Assembly: GCF_900635815.1 (NCBI RefSeq) | Contig: NZ_LR134173.1 | Coordinates: forward strand, 471,501 to 535,500 | DNA length: 64,000 nt | Origin: Legionella cherrii | Lineage (GTDB): Bacteria; Pseudomonadota; Gammaproteobacteria; Legionellales; Legionellaceae | Direction of reading: 5' to 3' | Shown here: positions 36,953-45,701 of the stretch, piece after piece | How the letters are laid out: each line of letters opens with the position of its first letter | Position numbering within the stretch: the stretch's first letter is position 1 | Position numbers and translations under genes: made by a program | The notes under the pieces: generated by a model | Seen by the model: the letters and a program-made list of their open reading frames with translations, nothing else | What the model was told of the DNA's origin: nothing | The model's database searches: none

Positions 36953-38563
36953 TCAATGAGAAGAAACCGCTTTTTGACACACTTTATTCAAAGCGGCTTC
37001 CATTTGTTTCAAGATTACCATTGCTTGTGGATCATGGAGATCATAAGCATGAGCAAGTACTACAGGATTAGTAAAACTTAACCAGGTTTGGCCATCAGGA
37101 TCGGTAGTCGCCATAATGCGTAAAGGCAGATCCAATGCCATTGCAGGCTTGGCGTTCATAATACTCGTACCTTTAGCAGGATTTCCTATAATCAGTACTT
37201 GTGTCGCTTGTAACTTTTGCCCGGCCTTCGCCGCTTCGCCGCTGTGATCGATACGAGCAAATACTGTACCGCCTTGAGATTTGATGATCGCTTCAACTCT
37301 ATCTAATGTTTCTTGGACTGAATAAGGACTTTGGATGGTGTCAGACCAGGAGGCTCCCATAGGTGCAGCAAGTTTAGTATCAAAAGCTCCTGCTACTTTA
37401 CGCCCCAAAATATCCAAATCAGTGATATCGCCTTTGTTGGCTAACAAGGTGACACATACTAATTCTGTGGGTGCAGTAAATCGACTTAAAAATGCAGAGT
37501 AACCAGGTACATTTCCTTTAATTTCCATCATACCTGGATGGCCAGGGAAAAACCAACCGCTATTTCCTGGTATCACTTTACCATTTTTTAATGTGACAGG
37601 ATGATATAAAAATTCTCTGTCCTTAGGATCTTTTACTAAGATATTACCTGCTAAAGCAATATCCCAGGTACTAATATCCTCAGCAGAAGCAATAAGGCCA
37701 CTATTGGAAAATGTTGCAGTCCAACTAAGTGGTTTAGCTGGAACATTTGTTCCATTTTCGTCTAAATAGCCTGAAGCCGGTTCTGTAGGATTAATCAGCA
37801 CAGGATCTTTTAAAAATTGGCTATGTTTGAAGGGATTAGTCCCATTATTCACTTCATTTTTCACTGTATTTATATTTGAAATAAAAAAAGTATGATGCAG
37901 ACCTACCCTTTCAATTTGATTTTTAGTTACATAATCTTGATAGGACATCCCACTTGTTTTTTCAATAATTAATCCCAGTAGAAAAAAATCAGTCGCACTA
38001 TTAGACGTTTGTGTTCCAGGGGTGAATAACAGTTTTTTATCTTTTATCAAGGCAACAATTTGTGCAGGGGTGTATTCCTTACTAAAATCAAAATCACTGG
38101 CCTCAGTATAGTCCGGTAAACCAGAACTATGAGTCAATAAATCCCGAATGGTTATCGTACTCCAGTTTTTGGGGATATAATCATCACTGAGGTAAGTGCC
38201 CAAGCCCTGATCTAATTGCAGTTTTCCATCTTCTTTTAGTTGCATAATAGCAACAGCTGTATAAGCATTAGTCAACTGGCCAATATGAAACACCGTGTTA
38301 GTAGCTGCCAAACGTTTGGTTTGAGTATCAGCAAGTCCATATCCCACCACACGGGTAATATAAGGTGCTTGTACAATAGCTAATGACATACCAGGGATAT
38401 TATGCTCTTTCATAAATTGAATGACCAGATCATCTACAGATTGCCCATGATATACCGTATCAAAGTCTCCACGACCACTTCCTGAAAAACCGAGAGTGGG
38501 CATCATAGTGCCAATAAGCCCCAAAGTTACTATTACTAATCGATTCAAACTTATAGGAAACAT
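36953..38563 (-). CDS. Serine-hydrolase-like protein fused to DUF302, catalytic motifs lost
   Basis: Protein of 536 residues with a signal peptide. Residues 40-390 follow the beta-lactamase/class C family, including LLTHSSGLPDYTEA and LLGLIIEKTSGMSYQDY. The catalytic SxxK position reads QLTN (96-99) and the YxN position reads NSA (188-190), so both active-site motifs are gone. Residues about 420-520 form a DUF302 domain (TLDRVEAIIKSQGGTVFARI). The fold is probably kept as a binding protein in the periplasm, or as an enzyme of another kind. Partner of the YHS gene. Confidence 0.82.
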   Translation of the reverse strand: MFPISLNRLVIVTLGLIGTMMPTLGFSGSGRGDFDTVYHGQSVDDLVIQFMKEHNIPGMSLAIVQAPYITRVVGYGLADTQTKRLAATNTVFHIGQLTNAYTAVAIMQLKEDGKLQLDQGLGTYLSDDYIPKNWSTITIRDLLTHSSGLPDYTEASDFDFSKEYTPAQIVALIKDKKLLFTPGTQTSNSATDFFLLGLIIEKTSGMSYQDYVTKNQIERVGLHHTFFISNINTVKNEVNNGTNPFKHSQFLKDPVLINPTEPASGYLDENGTNVPAKPLSWTATFSNSGLIASAEDISTWDIALAGNILVKDPKDREFLYHPVTLKNGKVIPGNSGWFFPGHPGMMEIKGNVPGYSAFLSRFTAPTELVCVTLLANKGDITDLDILGRKVAGAFDTKLAAPMGASWSDTIQSPYSVQETLDRVEAIIKSQGGTVFARIDHSGEAAKAGQKLQATQVLIIGNPAKGTSIMNAKPAMALDLPLRIMATTDPDGQTWLSFTNPVVLAHAYDLHDPQAMVILKQMEAALNKVCQKAVSSH

Positions 38564-38980
38564 CCTACTCTCCTTTGAAATTATTGTTCTCTAATCAGAT
38601 GCCATTAATTGATAGATGTAACCGTACTGAATTAATATGATTTTTAAATTAAATCTAGTCGAAGAAATAGGATATGTCCAAATTACCTTTAATTAGCAAA
38701 TAACACGTATGGGGTCAGGCCTTGAATTGTGAATTTTTCATTAAAAGTTAATTAAATTCACAATTCAAGGCCTGACCCCTTTAGCTCTTAAACGCTGGAA
38801 TTATAGAGTTTGCCCCATACAAATTGATCGTGAATTTTCCAAAAACGGGAAATTATTTCGCTCACGTCCCTTAGCTTGAAAATATATACTATATTTTATG
38901 AGAGAAAGATTGGAAAAAGTCGTTTAATTCATAAGCTCATTTTCACTATAGGTTAAAGCTCTGGGTAGAGGGAGGTAGAA
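38564..38980. other. Divergent promoter gap with one short repeat
   Basis: About 417 bases between divergent genes. It holds the short-form repeat at 38711 and, from 38880, an AT-rich stretch likely to carry the promoter of the aldolase gene. No other gene seen. Confidence 0.55.
38711..38779. repeat. Palindromic repeat, 69-bp short form
   Basis: Near-perfect hairpin: the head GGGGTCAGGCCTTGAATTGT and its full complement flank TTTTTCATTAAAAGTTAATT. It matches the copy at 36267 almost base for base, which points to recent movement or gene conversion. Confidence 0.92.
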
Positions 38981-39754
38981 ATGACTACTGCAGGGGTATA
39001 CTATAAAGAGTGCCCTAGAGGTATGACTATTGACGAATGGGCTGCACGTGTCGATTTAGCTGCACTCTATCGTCTTGTTGCCTGGAAAGGTTGGGACGAT
39101 CTGATCTTCACTCACATATCTATGCGAGTACCTGGAAGCCAACACCATTACCTGCTAAGCCCATTCGGTTTAATGTTTGAAGAAGTGACCGCTTCAAGCC
39201 TGATGAAGGTTGATGTAGAAGGTCATGTTATTGAGTCGGAAAGCAAAATGATCAATCCAGCAGCTTTTACCATCCACAGTGCAATCTATAAGGCACGTGA
39301 CGATGCAAAATGCGTTATCCATCTTCATACCCTAGATGGTGTTGCGCTCTCTGTGTGTGCAGAAGGGCTATTACCACTGACGCAGAATGCCATGATCATT
39401 GGTGGCGAGCTTGCCTATCATGACTATGAAGGTATTGTGCTTGATTCTCAGGAAGGGGAAAAGCTGGTTGCTGATTTAGGCTCCAAACATCTCATGCTGC
39501 TTCGCAATCACGGAACCTTAGCGGTGGGACCTAACTGTGGGGCTGCCTGGTTACTGATTTACTACTTGGAATCTGCGTGCTCCATGCAGTTGCGCGCCAC
39601 AACCCATAGCAGAGAACTTAATAAACCGATACAGGGTATCCCTGAAAAAGTTCATAAAATGAGTCGCGCTTGGTACGATGGAACCTTGGGTACGTTTGCC
39701 TGGCCTACTTTTCTGCGAAAACTTGACCGCATTGATCCTAGGTACCGAACCTAA
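38981..39754 (+). CDS. Class II aldolase/adducin family protein
   Basis: Protein of 257 residues. Hallmarks of the zinc-dependent class II aldolase fold are present: DLIFTHISMRVPG, LLSPFGLMFEEVTASSLMKV, the zinc-binding CVIHLHTLDGVALS and the third histidine in LLRNHGTLAVG. Members act as sugar-phosphate aldolases or decarboxylases; this one is of the adducin-like group whose substrates are poorly known. GGGAGGTAG precedes the ATG. It ends 12 bases before the dioxygenase gene, so the two are one operon. Confidence 0.88.
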   Translation: MTTAGVYYKECPRGMTIDEWAARVDLAALYRLVAWKGWDDLIFTHISMRVPGSQHHYLLSPFGLMFEEVTASSLMKVDVEGHVIESESKMINPAAFTIHSAIYKARDDAKCVIHLHTLDGVALSVCAEGLLPLTQNAMIIGGELAYHDYEGIVLDSQEGEKLVADLGSKHLMLLRNHGTLAVGPNCGAAWLLIYYLESACSMQLRATTHSRELNKPIQGIPEKVHKMSRAWYDGTLGTFAWPTFLRKLDRIDPRYRT

Positions 39755-39766
39755 AGAAACCTACTT

Positions 39767-40747
39767 ATGAAAACATATACCACTTTAGAACAAGGCATTC
39801 ATTTTCTTACCAGAAAACATACCTCAATTCCTACACAAGAGCTTAAAGGCGAATGCGCCTGGAAGGCTAAGGAAATTGGAAGTCCTGAAACATTCGCACA
39901 TCATTTGTCTTTAGCTGAAATCAACGCTATAAATACTTTAGTTGATGAAGTCGAAGCATTAAATATCAGGCTTGATGAAATCGGGCCAGGAGACTGGGGT
40001 AATGTCAATTTACAATTACTCGTTGATGAATGTTGCACTGCATTGTTTCAAGGTCGAGGCTTTGTCCTGATCCGCGGTATTCCGATTGAGCGTTGGTCTA
40101 TAGCACGCGCTAAATTATTCATGGCAATTTTCGGCAGTCAATTTGGCCATTTAGGCATCCAAAACCCACAAAATGACCTCATTGGCGAAGTATGTAATCA
40201 CCCCGAGGTAAATATCAACTATGCACGGAATTACCTCACTAACCGGGAATTTCGTCCTCATTGCGACGGCGCTGACCTAGTCGGACTCCTTACCATCCGA
40301 CCTGCGGCACAAGGTGGGGAAAGTCGCTTGACGAGTTCAGTTTCTGTATTCAATGCATTACTCAGCGAGTCACCACATCTGATACACCGATTGTTTGAGC
40401 CTGTATTACTCGACTTACGCAACGAACAAGCTCCAGGAACTCCCCCTGTTGTCTGGATAACACCTTGCGCACACCATGAAGGTCAACTTAAAACGGTTTA
40501 TCTCTCAGATTATTTCCGAAGTGCAGACCGTCATCCGGGAGTTACAATTGATCCTGAAGCGAAAATTTTGTTTGACCTATATGATCGTCTTGCCACTCAC
40601 CCTGATCTTGAATTACGCTTCACTCTGGAAGCAGGGGATTTACTGATTATCAATAACCACGTTATCCTCCATGCACGTGATGCATTTGTAGATGCTCCCC
40701 ATGCGAAACGCCTTCTGCTGCGTTTCCTCGTATCCTCTAATCGCTAA
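39767..40747 (+). CDS. TauD/TfdA-family Fe(II)/2-oxoglutarate dioxygenase
   Basis: Protein of 326 residues. The iron ligands are His and Asp in FRPHCDGADLVG and the distal His in NNHVILHARDAF. An arginine for 2-oxoglutarate lies in KRLLLRFLV. Related enzymes hydroxylate small molecules such as taurine, carnitine precursors or amino acids. The pairing with a class II aldolase suggests a short catabolic or biosynthetic path, whose substrate cannot be told. Confidence 0.85.
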   Translation: MKTYTTLEQGIHFLTRKHTSIPTQELKGECAWKAKEIGSPETFAHHLSLAEINAINTLVDEVEALNIRLDEIGPGDWGNVNLQLLVDECCTALFQGRGFVLIRGIPIERWSIARAKLFMAIFGSQFGHLGIQNPQNDLIGEVCNHPEVNINYARNYLTNREFRPHCDGADLVGLLTIRPAAQGGESRLTSSVSVFNALLSESPHLIHRLFEPVLLDLRNEQAPGTPPVVWITPCAHHEGQLKTVYLSDYFRSADRHPGVTIDPEAKILFDLYDRLATHPDLELRFTLEAGDLLIINNHVILHARDAFVDAPHAKRLLLRFLVSSNR

Positions 40748-40985
40748 TTTGATAACTTATTGGACTTTCGAGTATGCCTGACACTCAGCGTAGATACTGA
40801 GTTGATTATCGACAGTATAAATTTGTAACTATTTAACTCGTTTGAGAAAGCAAAAAGATATGTAATTAACAAAGCTAAAAAATGGATTGATAATCAAATT
40901 AAATCAGGGACACTTAGACCAATCAAATAATACTCAATGGTGCCGCGATATGGTGGATAGTTGGCTTATAAATCAATGGCTTATA

Positions 40986-41011
40986 TGGTCGGCGGGAATC
41001 GAACCCGCGAC
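40986..41011 (-). other. tRNA 3'-end fragment, probable attachment site
   Basis: On the minus strand it reads GTCGCGGGTTCGATTCCCGC then CGACCA: a perfect T-arm with the acceptor tail and CCA of a tRNA. No anticodon or D arm precedes it. This is the usual form of the second att site made when an element inserts in a tRNA gene; the intact tRNA should be at the other end of the element, outside this window. A tyrosine recombinase gene lies 2.2 kb away. Confidence 0.75.
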
Positions 41012-41324
41012 AATTTTTTGTAACTGTTTGATTTTTATAGGCTTAAATTATTACTTTCTAATTTTGGGGCGTAAATGGGGCATTTTTGATGCTCCTTGTC
41101 TATCATCTAAATCACAATCTGTGCTCTTAAGTATAATTCTCTTAACTTGAAAAACATTGCTCTCTGAACTTAACAAAAAATGTTAAGTTTATAAAGTGAA
41201 TCGCATTGAAACCATTATATACGCAATCAATTATTTTAATCATCTGGCCACGAAGGGCAAAACTATTTTATGCAAGACATCTTTCATAAAATAGTTTAAT
41301 GTATATTATTATTTGCGCTAATAG

Positions 41325-41354
41325 ACTTAATGTTAATTATAGTATACATTAAGT
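41325..41354. promoter_or_regulatory. Operator-like inverted repeat upstream of hipBA
   Basis: ACTTAATGT and ACATTAAGT form perfect nine-base arms around a 12-base spacer. Further half sites follow: ACTTAATGT at 41374-41382 and ACGTTAAG near 41395 and 41428. HipB-type antitoxins repress their own operon through such repeats. Confidence 0.65.
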
Positions 41355-41443
41355 TATAATTGCTTGTTTTTTAACTTAATGTAACTTATTATTTACGTTA
41401 AGATACATAATGTAAAATATAAAATACGTTAAGAGTTAAAAGC

Positions 41444-41779
41444 ATGAGTAAAAAAACACATTTACCCATTCCAGTGCAGAAAGTTTTAAGAACGCTGGGC
41501 AAGAACATTAGTGATGCGCGACGCCGTCGTCGTATAGCTATGGAGCTTATGTCTGAACGCTGCGGTTTTTCTCGCCTCACTTTATACAAGATTGAAAAAG
41601 GCGATCCAAGCGTATCCATGGGTGCGTATGCATCTGCTCTATTTGTTTTAGGGTTGTCTGAGCATTTGACAAACGTTGCTGATGCTTCTCGCGATATTGT
41701 CGGGCGTGAACTTGAAGAAGAAATTCTCCCGAAAAGAATTAGAACGCCACACGGCAATAAAGGGGATGCAAATGAGTAG
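41444..41779 (+). CDS. hipB: HipB-like XRE antitoxin/repressor
   Basis: Protein of 111 residues with a Cro/CI helix-turn-helix (RRRIAMELMSERCGFSRLTL then YKIEKGDPSVSMGAY). The C terminus is a polar tail. Its end overlaps the hipA start by eight bases (ATGAGTAG), so the pair is translationally coupled. It probably neutralises HipA and represses the operon through the upstream ACTTAATGT repeats. Confidence 0.8.
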   Translation: MSKKTHLPIPVQKVLRTLGKNISDARRRRRIAMELMSERCGFSRLTLYKIEKGDPSVSMGAYASALFVLGLSEHLTNVADASRDIVGRELEEEILPKRIRTPHGNKGDANE

Positions 41780-43019
41780 CCAACAAATTTATGTTTCGAT
41801 TGAGCTTGGCGAGAAAACACACAAGGTCGGCAAGCTCTGGTTTCATCAGCGTAACACCAGGCAAAGTGCATCCTTTGAATATGATCCTGATTGGCTGAAA
41901 CATTCGGAAAAGTTCGCTCTTGATCCAGCTCTTCAGTTAACATCTGGAGCATTTCATACCACAGCAGACCAGATATTATTCGGTGCTATTGGTGATTCTG
42001 CGCCAGATCGCTGGGGTCGCGTGTTGATGCGCCGAGCAGAAAGTGTACGCTCAAAATCGATAGGAGAAGCACCAAGAACACTGTCAGAAGTAGATTATCT
42101 GTTAGGCGTTAATGATGAAGTTCGTGAGGGTGCTTTACGTTTCTCGCTAAAAGATGGCGGGCCTTACTTAACCCCCAAAGATAAAGAAAGCATCCCGCCT
42201 TTAATCGATCTCCCCAGACTCCTTTCTGCAACTGAACGCTATCTCAATGACGATGAAACAGCTGAAGATTTGAAAATATTATTGGCACCTGGGTCGTCTC
42301 TTGGTGGAGCGCGGCCAAAAGCATCAGTAAGAGATCAAGACAGCCACCTTGCGATTGCTAAATTTCCAAAAAAAGATGACGAATTTAACGTGGTTGTCTG
42401 GGAAGCTCTTGCGCTGAGCCTTGCAGAAAAAGCTGGTATTAAAACAACGGAATGGCGTTTGGAAACAATCTTGGACAAGCCAGTGCTGCTTTTGCGCCGT
42501 TTTGACCGTCAAGCAGGCCAACGTATTCCATTTCTTTCTGCAATGAGTATGTTAGGTGCTAAGGATAATGACCCTCACAGCTATCTTGAAATTGCTTATG
42601 CCATTACACAACATGGTGCAAGTCCAAACAGTGATTTAGAAGAACTGTGGCGGCGTATCATCTTCACCGTGCTGATTTCAAACACAGATGATCATTTAAG
42701 AAATCATGGTTTCTTATATGAACGTCATAAAGGTTGGAGATTGTCGCCAGCCTATGATCTCAATCCTACCCCCGTTGAAATTAAAGCACGGATGTTATCA
42801 ACTTCAATAGATTATGATGATCCAACAGCTTCTATTGACTTGGCGCTTTCCGTCATTGATGAGTTTCGGATAAAGAAATCAAGAGCGATTGAAATTATAA
42901 AAGAGGTTGCACTAGCTGTCAGTGAATGGCGAGCTGTTGCTACCCAATTTGGTTTGATAAAGAGGGAGATTGACCGCATGTCTTCAGCTTTTGAACATGA
43001 AGATTTGAGGAAAATCTAG
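41772..43019 (+). CDS. hipA: HipA-like Ser/Thr kinase toxin
   Basis: Protein of 415 residues from the ATG at 41772 with AGGGGA upstream; the longer open frame overlaps hipB and is not used. Kinase features are present: PGSSLGGARPKASV as the nucleotide loop, ISNTDDHLRNHGFLY as the catalytic loop, and SPAYDLNPTP as the metal-binding loop. HipA toxins phosphorylate tRNA-synthetase-like targets and cause growth arrest. It appears complete. Located between the att fragment and the integrase, it may stabilise the island. Confidence 0.87.
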   Translation: MSSQQIYVSIELGEKTHKVGKLWFHQRNTRQSASFEYDPDWLKHSEKFALDPALQLTSGAFHTTADQILFGAIGDSAPDRWGRVLMRRAESVRSKSIGEAPRTLSEVDYLLGVNDEVREGALRFSLKDGGPYLTPKDKESIPPLIDLPRLLSATERYLNDDETAEDLKILLAPGSSLGGARPKASVRDQDSHLAIAKFPKKDDEFNVVVWEALALSLAEKAGIKTTEWRLETILDKPVLLLRRFDRQAGQRIPFLSAMSMLGAKDNDPHSYLEIAYAITQHGASPNSDLEELWRRIIFTVLISNTDDHLRNHGFLYERHKGWRLSPAYDLNPTPVEIKARMLSTSIDYDDPTASIDLALSVIDEFRIKKSRAIEIIKEVALAVSEWRAVATQFGLIKREIDRMSSAFEHEDLRKI

Positions 43020-43174
43020 CACAAAAACAGTCACCTGAATTTTTTCATTCGTGATATGGACCCATTTTCGATGTCTGGTTTAAACTAGGTCATTAATGAT
43101 GCAGCTCGGCATATAAAGAGGAGTTTCTTTGCTCTTTGACTGGTGGAGTCATGGAAAGGTACTGAATAATGATG

Positions 43175-44377
43175 CTACTTTGTCACGCCAAACAATGGTG
43201 AGACCCAGTCATTTACTGTTGTATATCCTGCTATGGTTGATGTGTCAGGAATCCATCTACCATAATTTTTAATAATCATTTCTGTATCTTTATGTCCCAT
43301 TTGCTTCGCAACCCATAAAGAATTTTCGCCAGCGGAAAGCATCATAGAAGCATAAGTATGGCGAGTCTGATATGGGTTGCGGTAGCGAACTCCTGCCTTT
43401 TTTAAAATATGAGTCCAGCAGGTTTTTCGAATTTGACCGTCTGTTTCCCAAGCCGTGTTAGTCCGAGGATTATAAAAAACACGTGCCCCCTCAAGGAAAG
43501 TAAATTTTTTTTGATTTTGCAGTGCTTCTAGTGCTGGAGGAAGTAAAAGCACATCGCGTTGACCTGATTTTGTTTTGGTGCCTTTTTCTTTTTTAAGAAC
43601 CACGGCCCTTGATACTCTTACAATCCCATTTAACCAATCAATATCGCCCCATTCTAAAGCAATAAGCTCAGAAGTACGTAAACCGCTATAAAAAGCAAAT
43701 TGGAATAAATTCCTTGCTTGATCTTTAGCCTCCGAAAGAATGGCTTTAATTTCTTCCTGATTAAAGGGATCTACCTCCCAATTACTGCTGCGAGTTTTTT
43801 TATCAACTAACTTAGATAAAACCAATCGATCTAAAGGATTTGATGTAATCATTCCATCATTTAATGCTTGATCTAAAGTATTTCTTAATGGGGTTAGAAT
43901 ATTTCGTATGGTTTTTAGCGTCAATTCGAGCTTTGTCACATAATTACGAATAATCATGGATGACAGATCTTTTATAGGAATATTGCCAAATGCTGGGTAT
44001 AAATGTGCTTCACATGATTTTCTATAGCCATTAAAAGTACTGGGCTCAAGTGTTTTTTCAGCAATTTCCATATATTCTTTGAGCAACTCACCCACAGTAG
44101 ATTTCACTACTGAATAGCCAAACATTTTTGACCTATGTGAATTTGGGAAATAATCCTGATAATTAAATGTACCCAGACTAATGCCGTTTAGAATTTCACC
44201 TCTCAACCTTTCGGCGTATTTAATATTTGCTTTGGTTGGTTCAATTTTTAAAGTTTCACGACATCTAACACCACGATACGTAAAATCAATTCTAATACAT
44301 TTACTGGAATCTAACTCTCGAACACTTATCCCACGCGCAACCGGAAATTCGTTGCTTTGTTGCCGTTTTCCACCCAT
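43175..44377 (-). CDS. int: Tyrosine recombinase/integrase
   Basis: Phage-type integrase of 400 residues. An N-terminal arm-binding region (about 1-90) is followed by a SAM-like core-binding domain and the catalytic domain: Arg in FYSGLRTSELIALEWGDIDW, the YQTRHTYASMML box, then MGHKDTEMIIKNYGRW with the nucleophilic tyrosine. Full length. It lies at the left end of the presumed island, reading towards the tRNA fragment, and its start overlaps the excisionase-like gene by 52 bases. Confidence 0.92.
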   Translation of the reverse strand: MGGKRQQSNEFPVARGISVRELDSSKCIRIDFTYRGVRCRETLKIEPTKANIKYAERLRGEILNGISLGTFNYQDYFPNSHRSKMFGYSVVKSTVGELLKEYMEIAEKTLEPSTFNGYRKSCEAHLYPAFGNIPIKDLSSMIIRNYVTKLELTLKTIRNILTPLRNTLDQALNDGMITSNPLDRLVLSKLVDKKTRSSNWEVDPFNQEEIKAILSEAKDQARNLFQFAFYSGLRTSELIALEWGDIDWLNGIVRVSRAVVLKKEKGTKTKSGQRDVLLLPPALEALQNQKKFTFLEGARVFYNPRTNTAWETDGQIRKTCWTHILKKAGVRYRNPYQTRHTYASMMLSAGENSLWVAKQMGHKDTEMIIKNYGRWIPDTSTIAGYTTVNDWVSPLFGVTK

Positions 44378-44532
44378 TGTTCAACCTCAACTAAATTAAT
44401 CCATATATTACCATCAGGTCCCACTTTACATTGTACACCATCTAACCACATACCTCGCTTTCGTTTGGCGTGAACTGCATTAGAAGTGTCCCCCGATATT
44501 TCGCAATATTTTTTTAATTTTACCCATTTCAT
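44326..44532 (-). CDS. Excisionase-like small DNA-binding protein
   Basis: Protein of 68 residues: WVKLKKYCEISGDTSNAVHA, RKRGMWLDGVQCKVG and WINLVEVEQWVE. This follows the winged-helix excisionase pattern seen upstream of tyrosine integrases. It overlaps the integrase gene, so the two are expressed together. Probably sets the direction of recombination. Confidence 0.8.
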   Translation of the reverse strand: MKWVKLKKYCEISGDTSNAVHAKRKRGMWLDGVQCKVGPDGNIWINLVEVEQWVENGNKATNFRLRVG

Positions 44533-44548
44533 AATAGATTACTCCCAC

Positions 44549-44821
44549 TCATGCACTAAGTTGTCTAAAACTTTTAGGAAGAGGTAAATATTTTTTAAGT
44601 TGTTTTTCTCGACTGTTTATTTCAAGAATCATTTGATATAACCGTACTAATTGCATTTCAGAGGAAAAATTATGTGGTAGGAAGTTTTCACGATAAATGG
44701 TACTAATATTTTTAATTGAGGAATTTGAAAGATCAGCAATATTTTTTAAGGTGTAGTTTGTAGATTCCAAAATATATTGAATAATTCCTTTGTAAATTTG
44801 TAATTTGGAATTGTTCTCCAT
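44549..44821 (-). CDS. Small helix-turn-helix protein of the integrase operon
   Basis: Protein of 90 residues, helical. The segment TLKNIADLSNSSIKNISTIY resembles a helix-turn-helix. AGGAG precedes the ATG. It is the first gene of the minus-strand xis-int operon and faces the S24 regulator gene, so a control role in excision is possible. Not recognised as a named family. Confidence 0.7.
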   Translation of the reverse strand: MENNSKLQIYKGIIQYILESTNYTLKNIADLSNSSIKNISTIYRENFLPHNFSSEMQLVRLYQMILEINSREKQLKKYLPLPKSFRQLSA

Positions 44822-44960
44822 GAGTAATACTCCTTTGACTATCTTGTTTAATAGTTAACTTATTCATTAAAAGTTAAATTATTCCGCAATTTGTTTGGTA
44901 GATTAACCAACAACATGATATATTGGCTATAATTATTCTATTTAAGATTATTTTAGCAGA

Positions 44961-44986
44961 TTAATTGAATAAATTTATTCAATTAA
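44961..44986. promoter_or_regulatory. Perfect 26-bp palindromic operator
   Basis: The centre is GAATAAATTTATTC and the symmetry extends perfectly to 13 bases on each side. It lies midway between the divergent small gene (44821) and the S24 regulator (45060). Probable binding site of that regulator. Confidence 0.75.
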
Positions 44987-45028
44987 AAGTAATATACATA
45001 TTTATTGATATTTATGTCAATCTGTTTT

Positions 45029-45044
45029 TGAATAATTTTATTCA
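45029..45044. promoter_or_regulatory. Second operator, TGAATAA inverted repeat
   Basis: TGAATAATTTTATTCA has seven-base arms and a two-base spacer, closely related to the palindrome at 44961. It lies 15 bases before the regulator's start codon, well placed for autorepression. Confidence 0.7.
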
Positions 45045-45059
45045 TTTATTAGGTTATTA

Positions 45060-45701
45060 ATGACTGAGATGACATTAAGCCATAACTTACAACAACTCAT
45101 GAGAATACATGGTAATATTTCTGTGAGTGAGCTAGCTCGGTTAACTGGTATACCGCAACCAACAATTCATCACATTCTCACTGGTTCAACCAGAAATCCG
45201 CGAAAAAAGGCATTAGAAGAACTATCTCGTTTTTTTTCTGTTTCCATCAATGAATTAATAGGCCAAGAACCTCTACCCGCTGTTATTCCTGATGCAGTTA
45301 AGGAAAATTTACAGATCAGTACCATACCTGTTATAGAATGGGAGTCATTAAAAAAGTGGCCTTCAGAAACAGTCAAAATCCAAGATACGCAAGAAATATT
45401 AATTGATAAGAAAATTGACAAGAATTCTTTCGCATTAGTTATGCCTGATGCATCAATGGAACCTCTTTTTCAACAAAATAGTCTTTTAATCTTTGATTCA
45501 GGTAAAACGCCTAAAGATAGGGATTTCGTAATAGTGTTCTTAGCAAAAGATGGACTAGTCGCATTTAATAGATTATTTATCGAAAATAATACCTTTTATC
45601 TGCGACAGGGTTTAGAAGATGGAAGCATTAAACTAACAAAATTAGACAAACCTAATGATCAGATTCTCGGTACTCTTATTGAAGCGCGGATTCAGTATTA
45701 A
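45060..45701 (+). CDS. CI/LexA-like repressor with S24 peptidase domain
   Basis: Protein of 213 residues. The N-terminal helix-turn-helix is SVSELARLTGIPQPTIHHIL. The C-terminal S24 domain has the serine in MPDASMEPLF. The expected lysine, usually in a KRL motif after the next strand, is replaced: FNRLF. Self-cleavage may thus be lost, making it a stable repressor. Two TGAATAA palindromes directly upstream and one near 48235 are likely operators. It overlaps the convergent transporter gene by 26 bases. Confidence 0.85.
   Translation: MTEMTLSHNLQQLMRIHGNISVSELARLTGIPQPTIHHILTGSTRNPRKKALEELSRFFSVSINELIGQEPLPAVIPDAVKENLQISTIPVIEWESLKKWPSETVKIQDTQEILIDKKIDKNSFALVMPDASMEPLFQQNSLLIFDSGKTPKDRDFVIVFLAKDGLVAFNRLFIENNTFYLRQGLEDGSIKLTKLDKPNDQILGTLIEARIQY

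Larger units (their letters stand above)
40748..41443. other. Island boundary gap: tRNA-end fragment and hipBA control region
   Basis: About 700 bases. The left half holds the orphan tRNA 3' end at 40986-41011. The right half, from about 41160, holds repeated TTAAC/GTTAA and ACTTAATGT elements before hipB. An 87-codon plus-strand frame across the tRNA end is not credible as a gene. Confidence 0.6.

Noticed and set aside
40986..41011. Complete tRNA gene
   Set aside because: Only the T-arm and acceptor tail are present; no D or anticodon arm can be folded upstream.
40887..41150. Plus-strand 87-codon frame
   Set aside because: It runs across the tRNA 3' fragment (the IEPATIF segment is the tRNA arm in translation), so it is not a gene.
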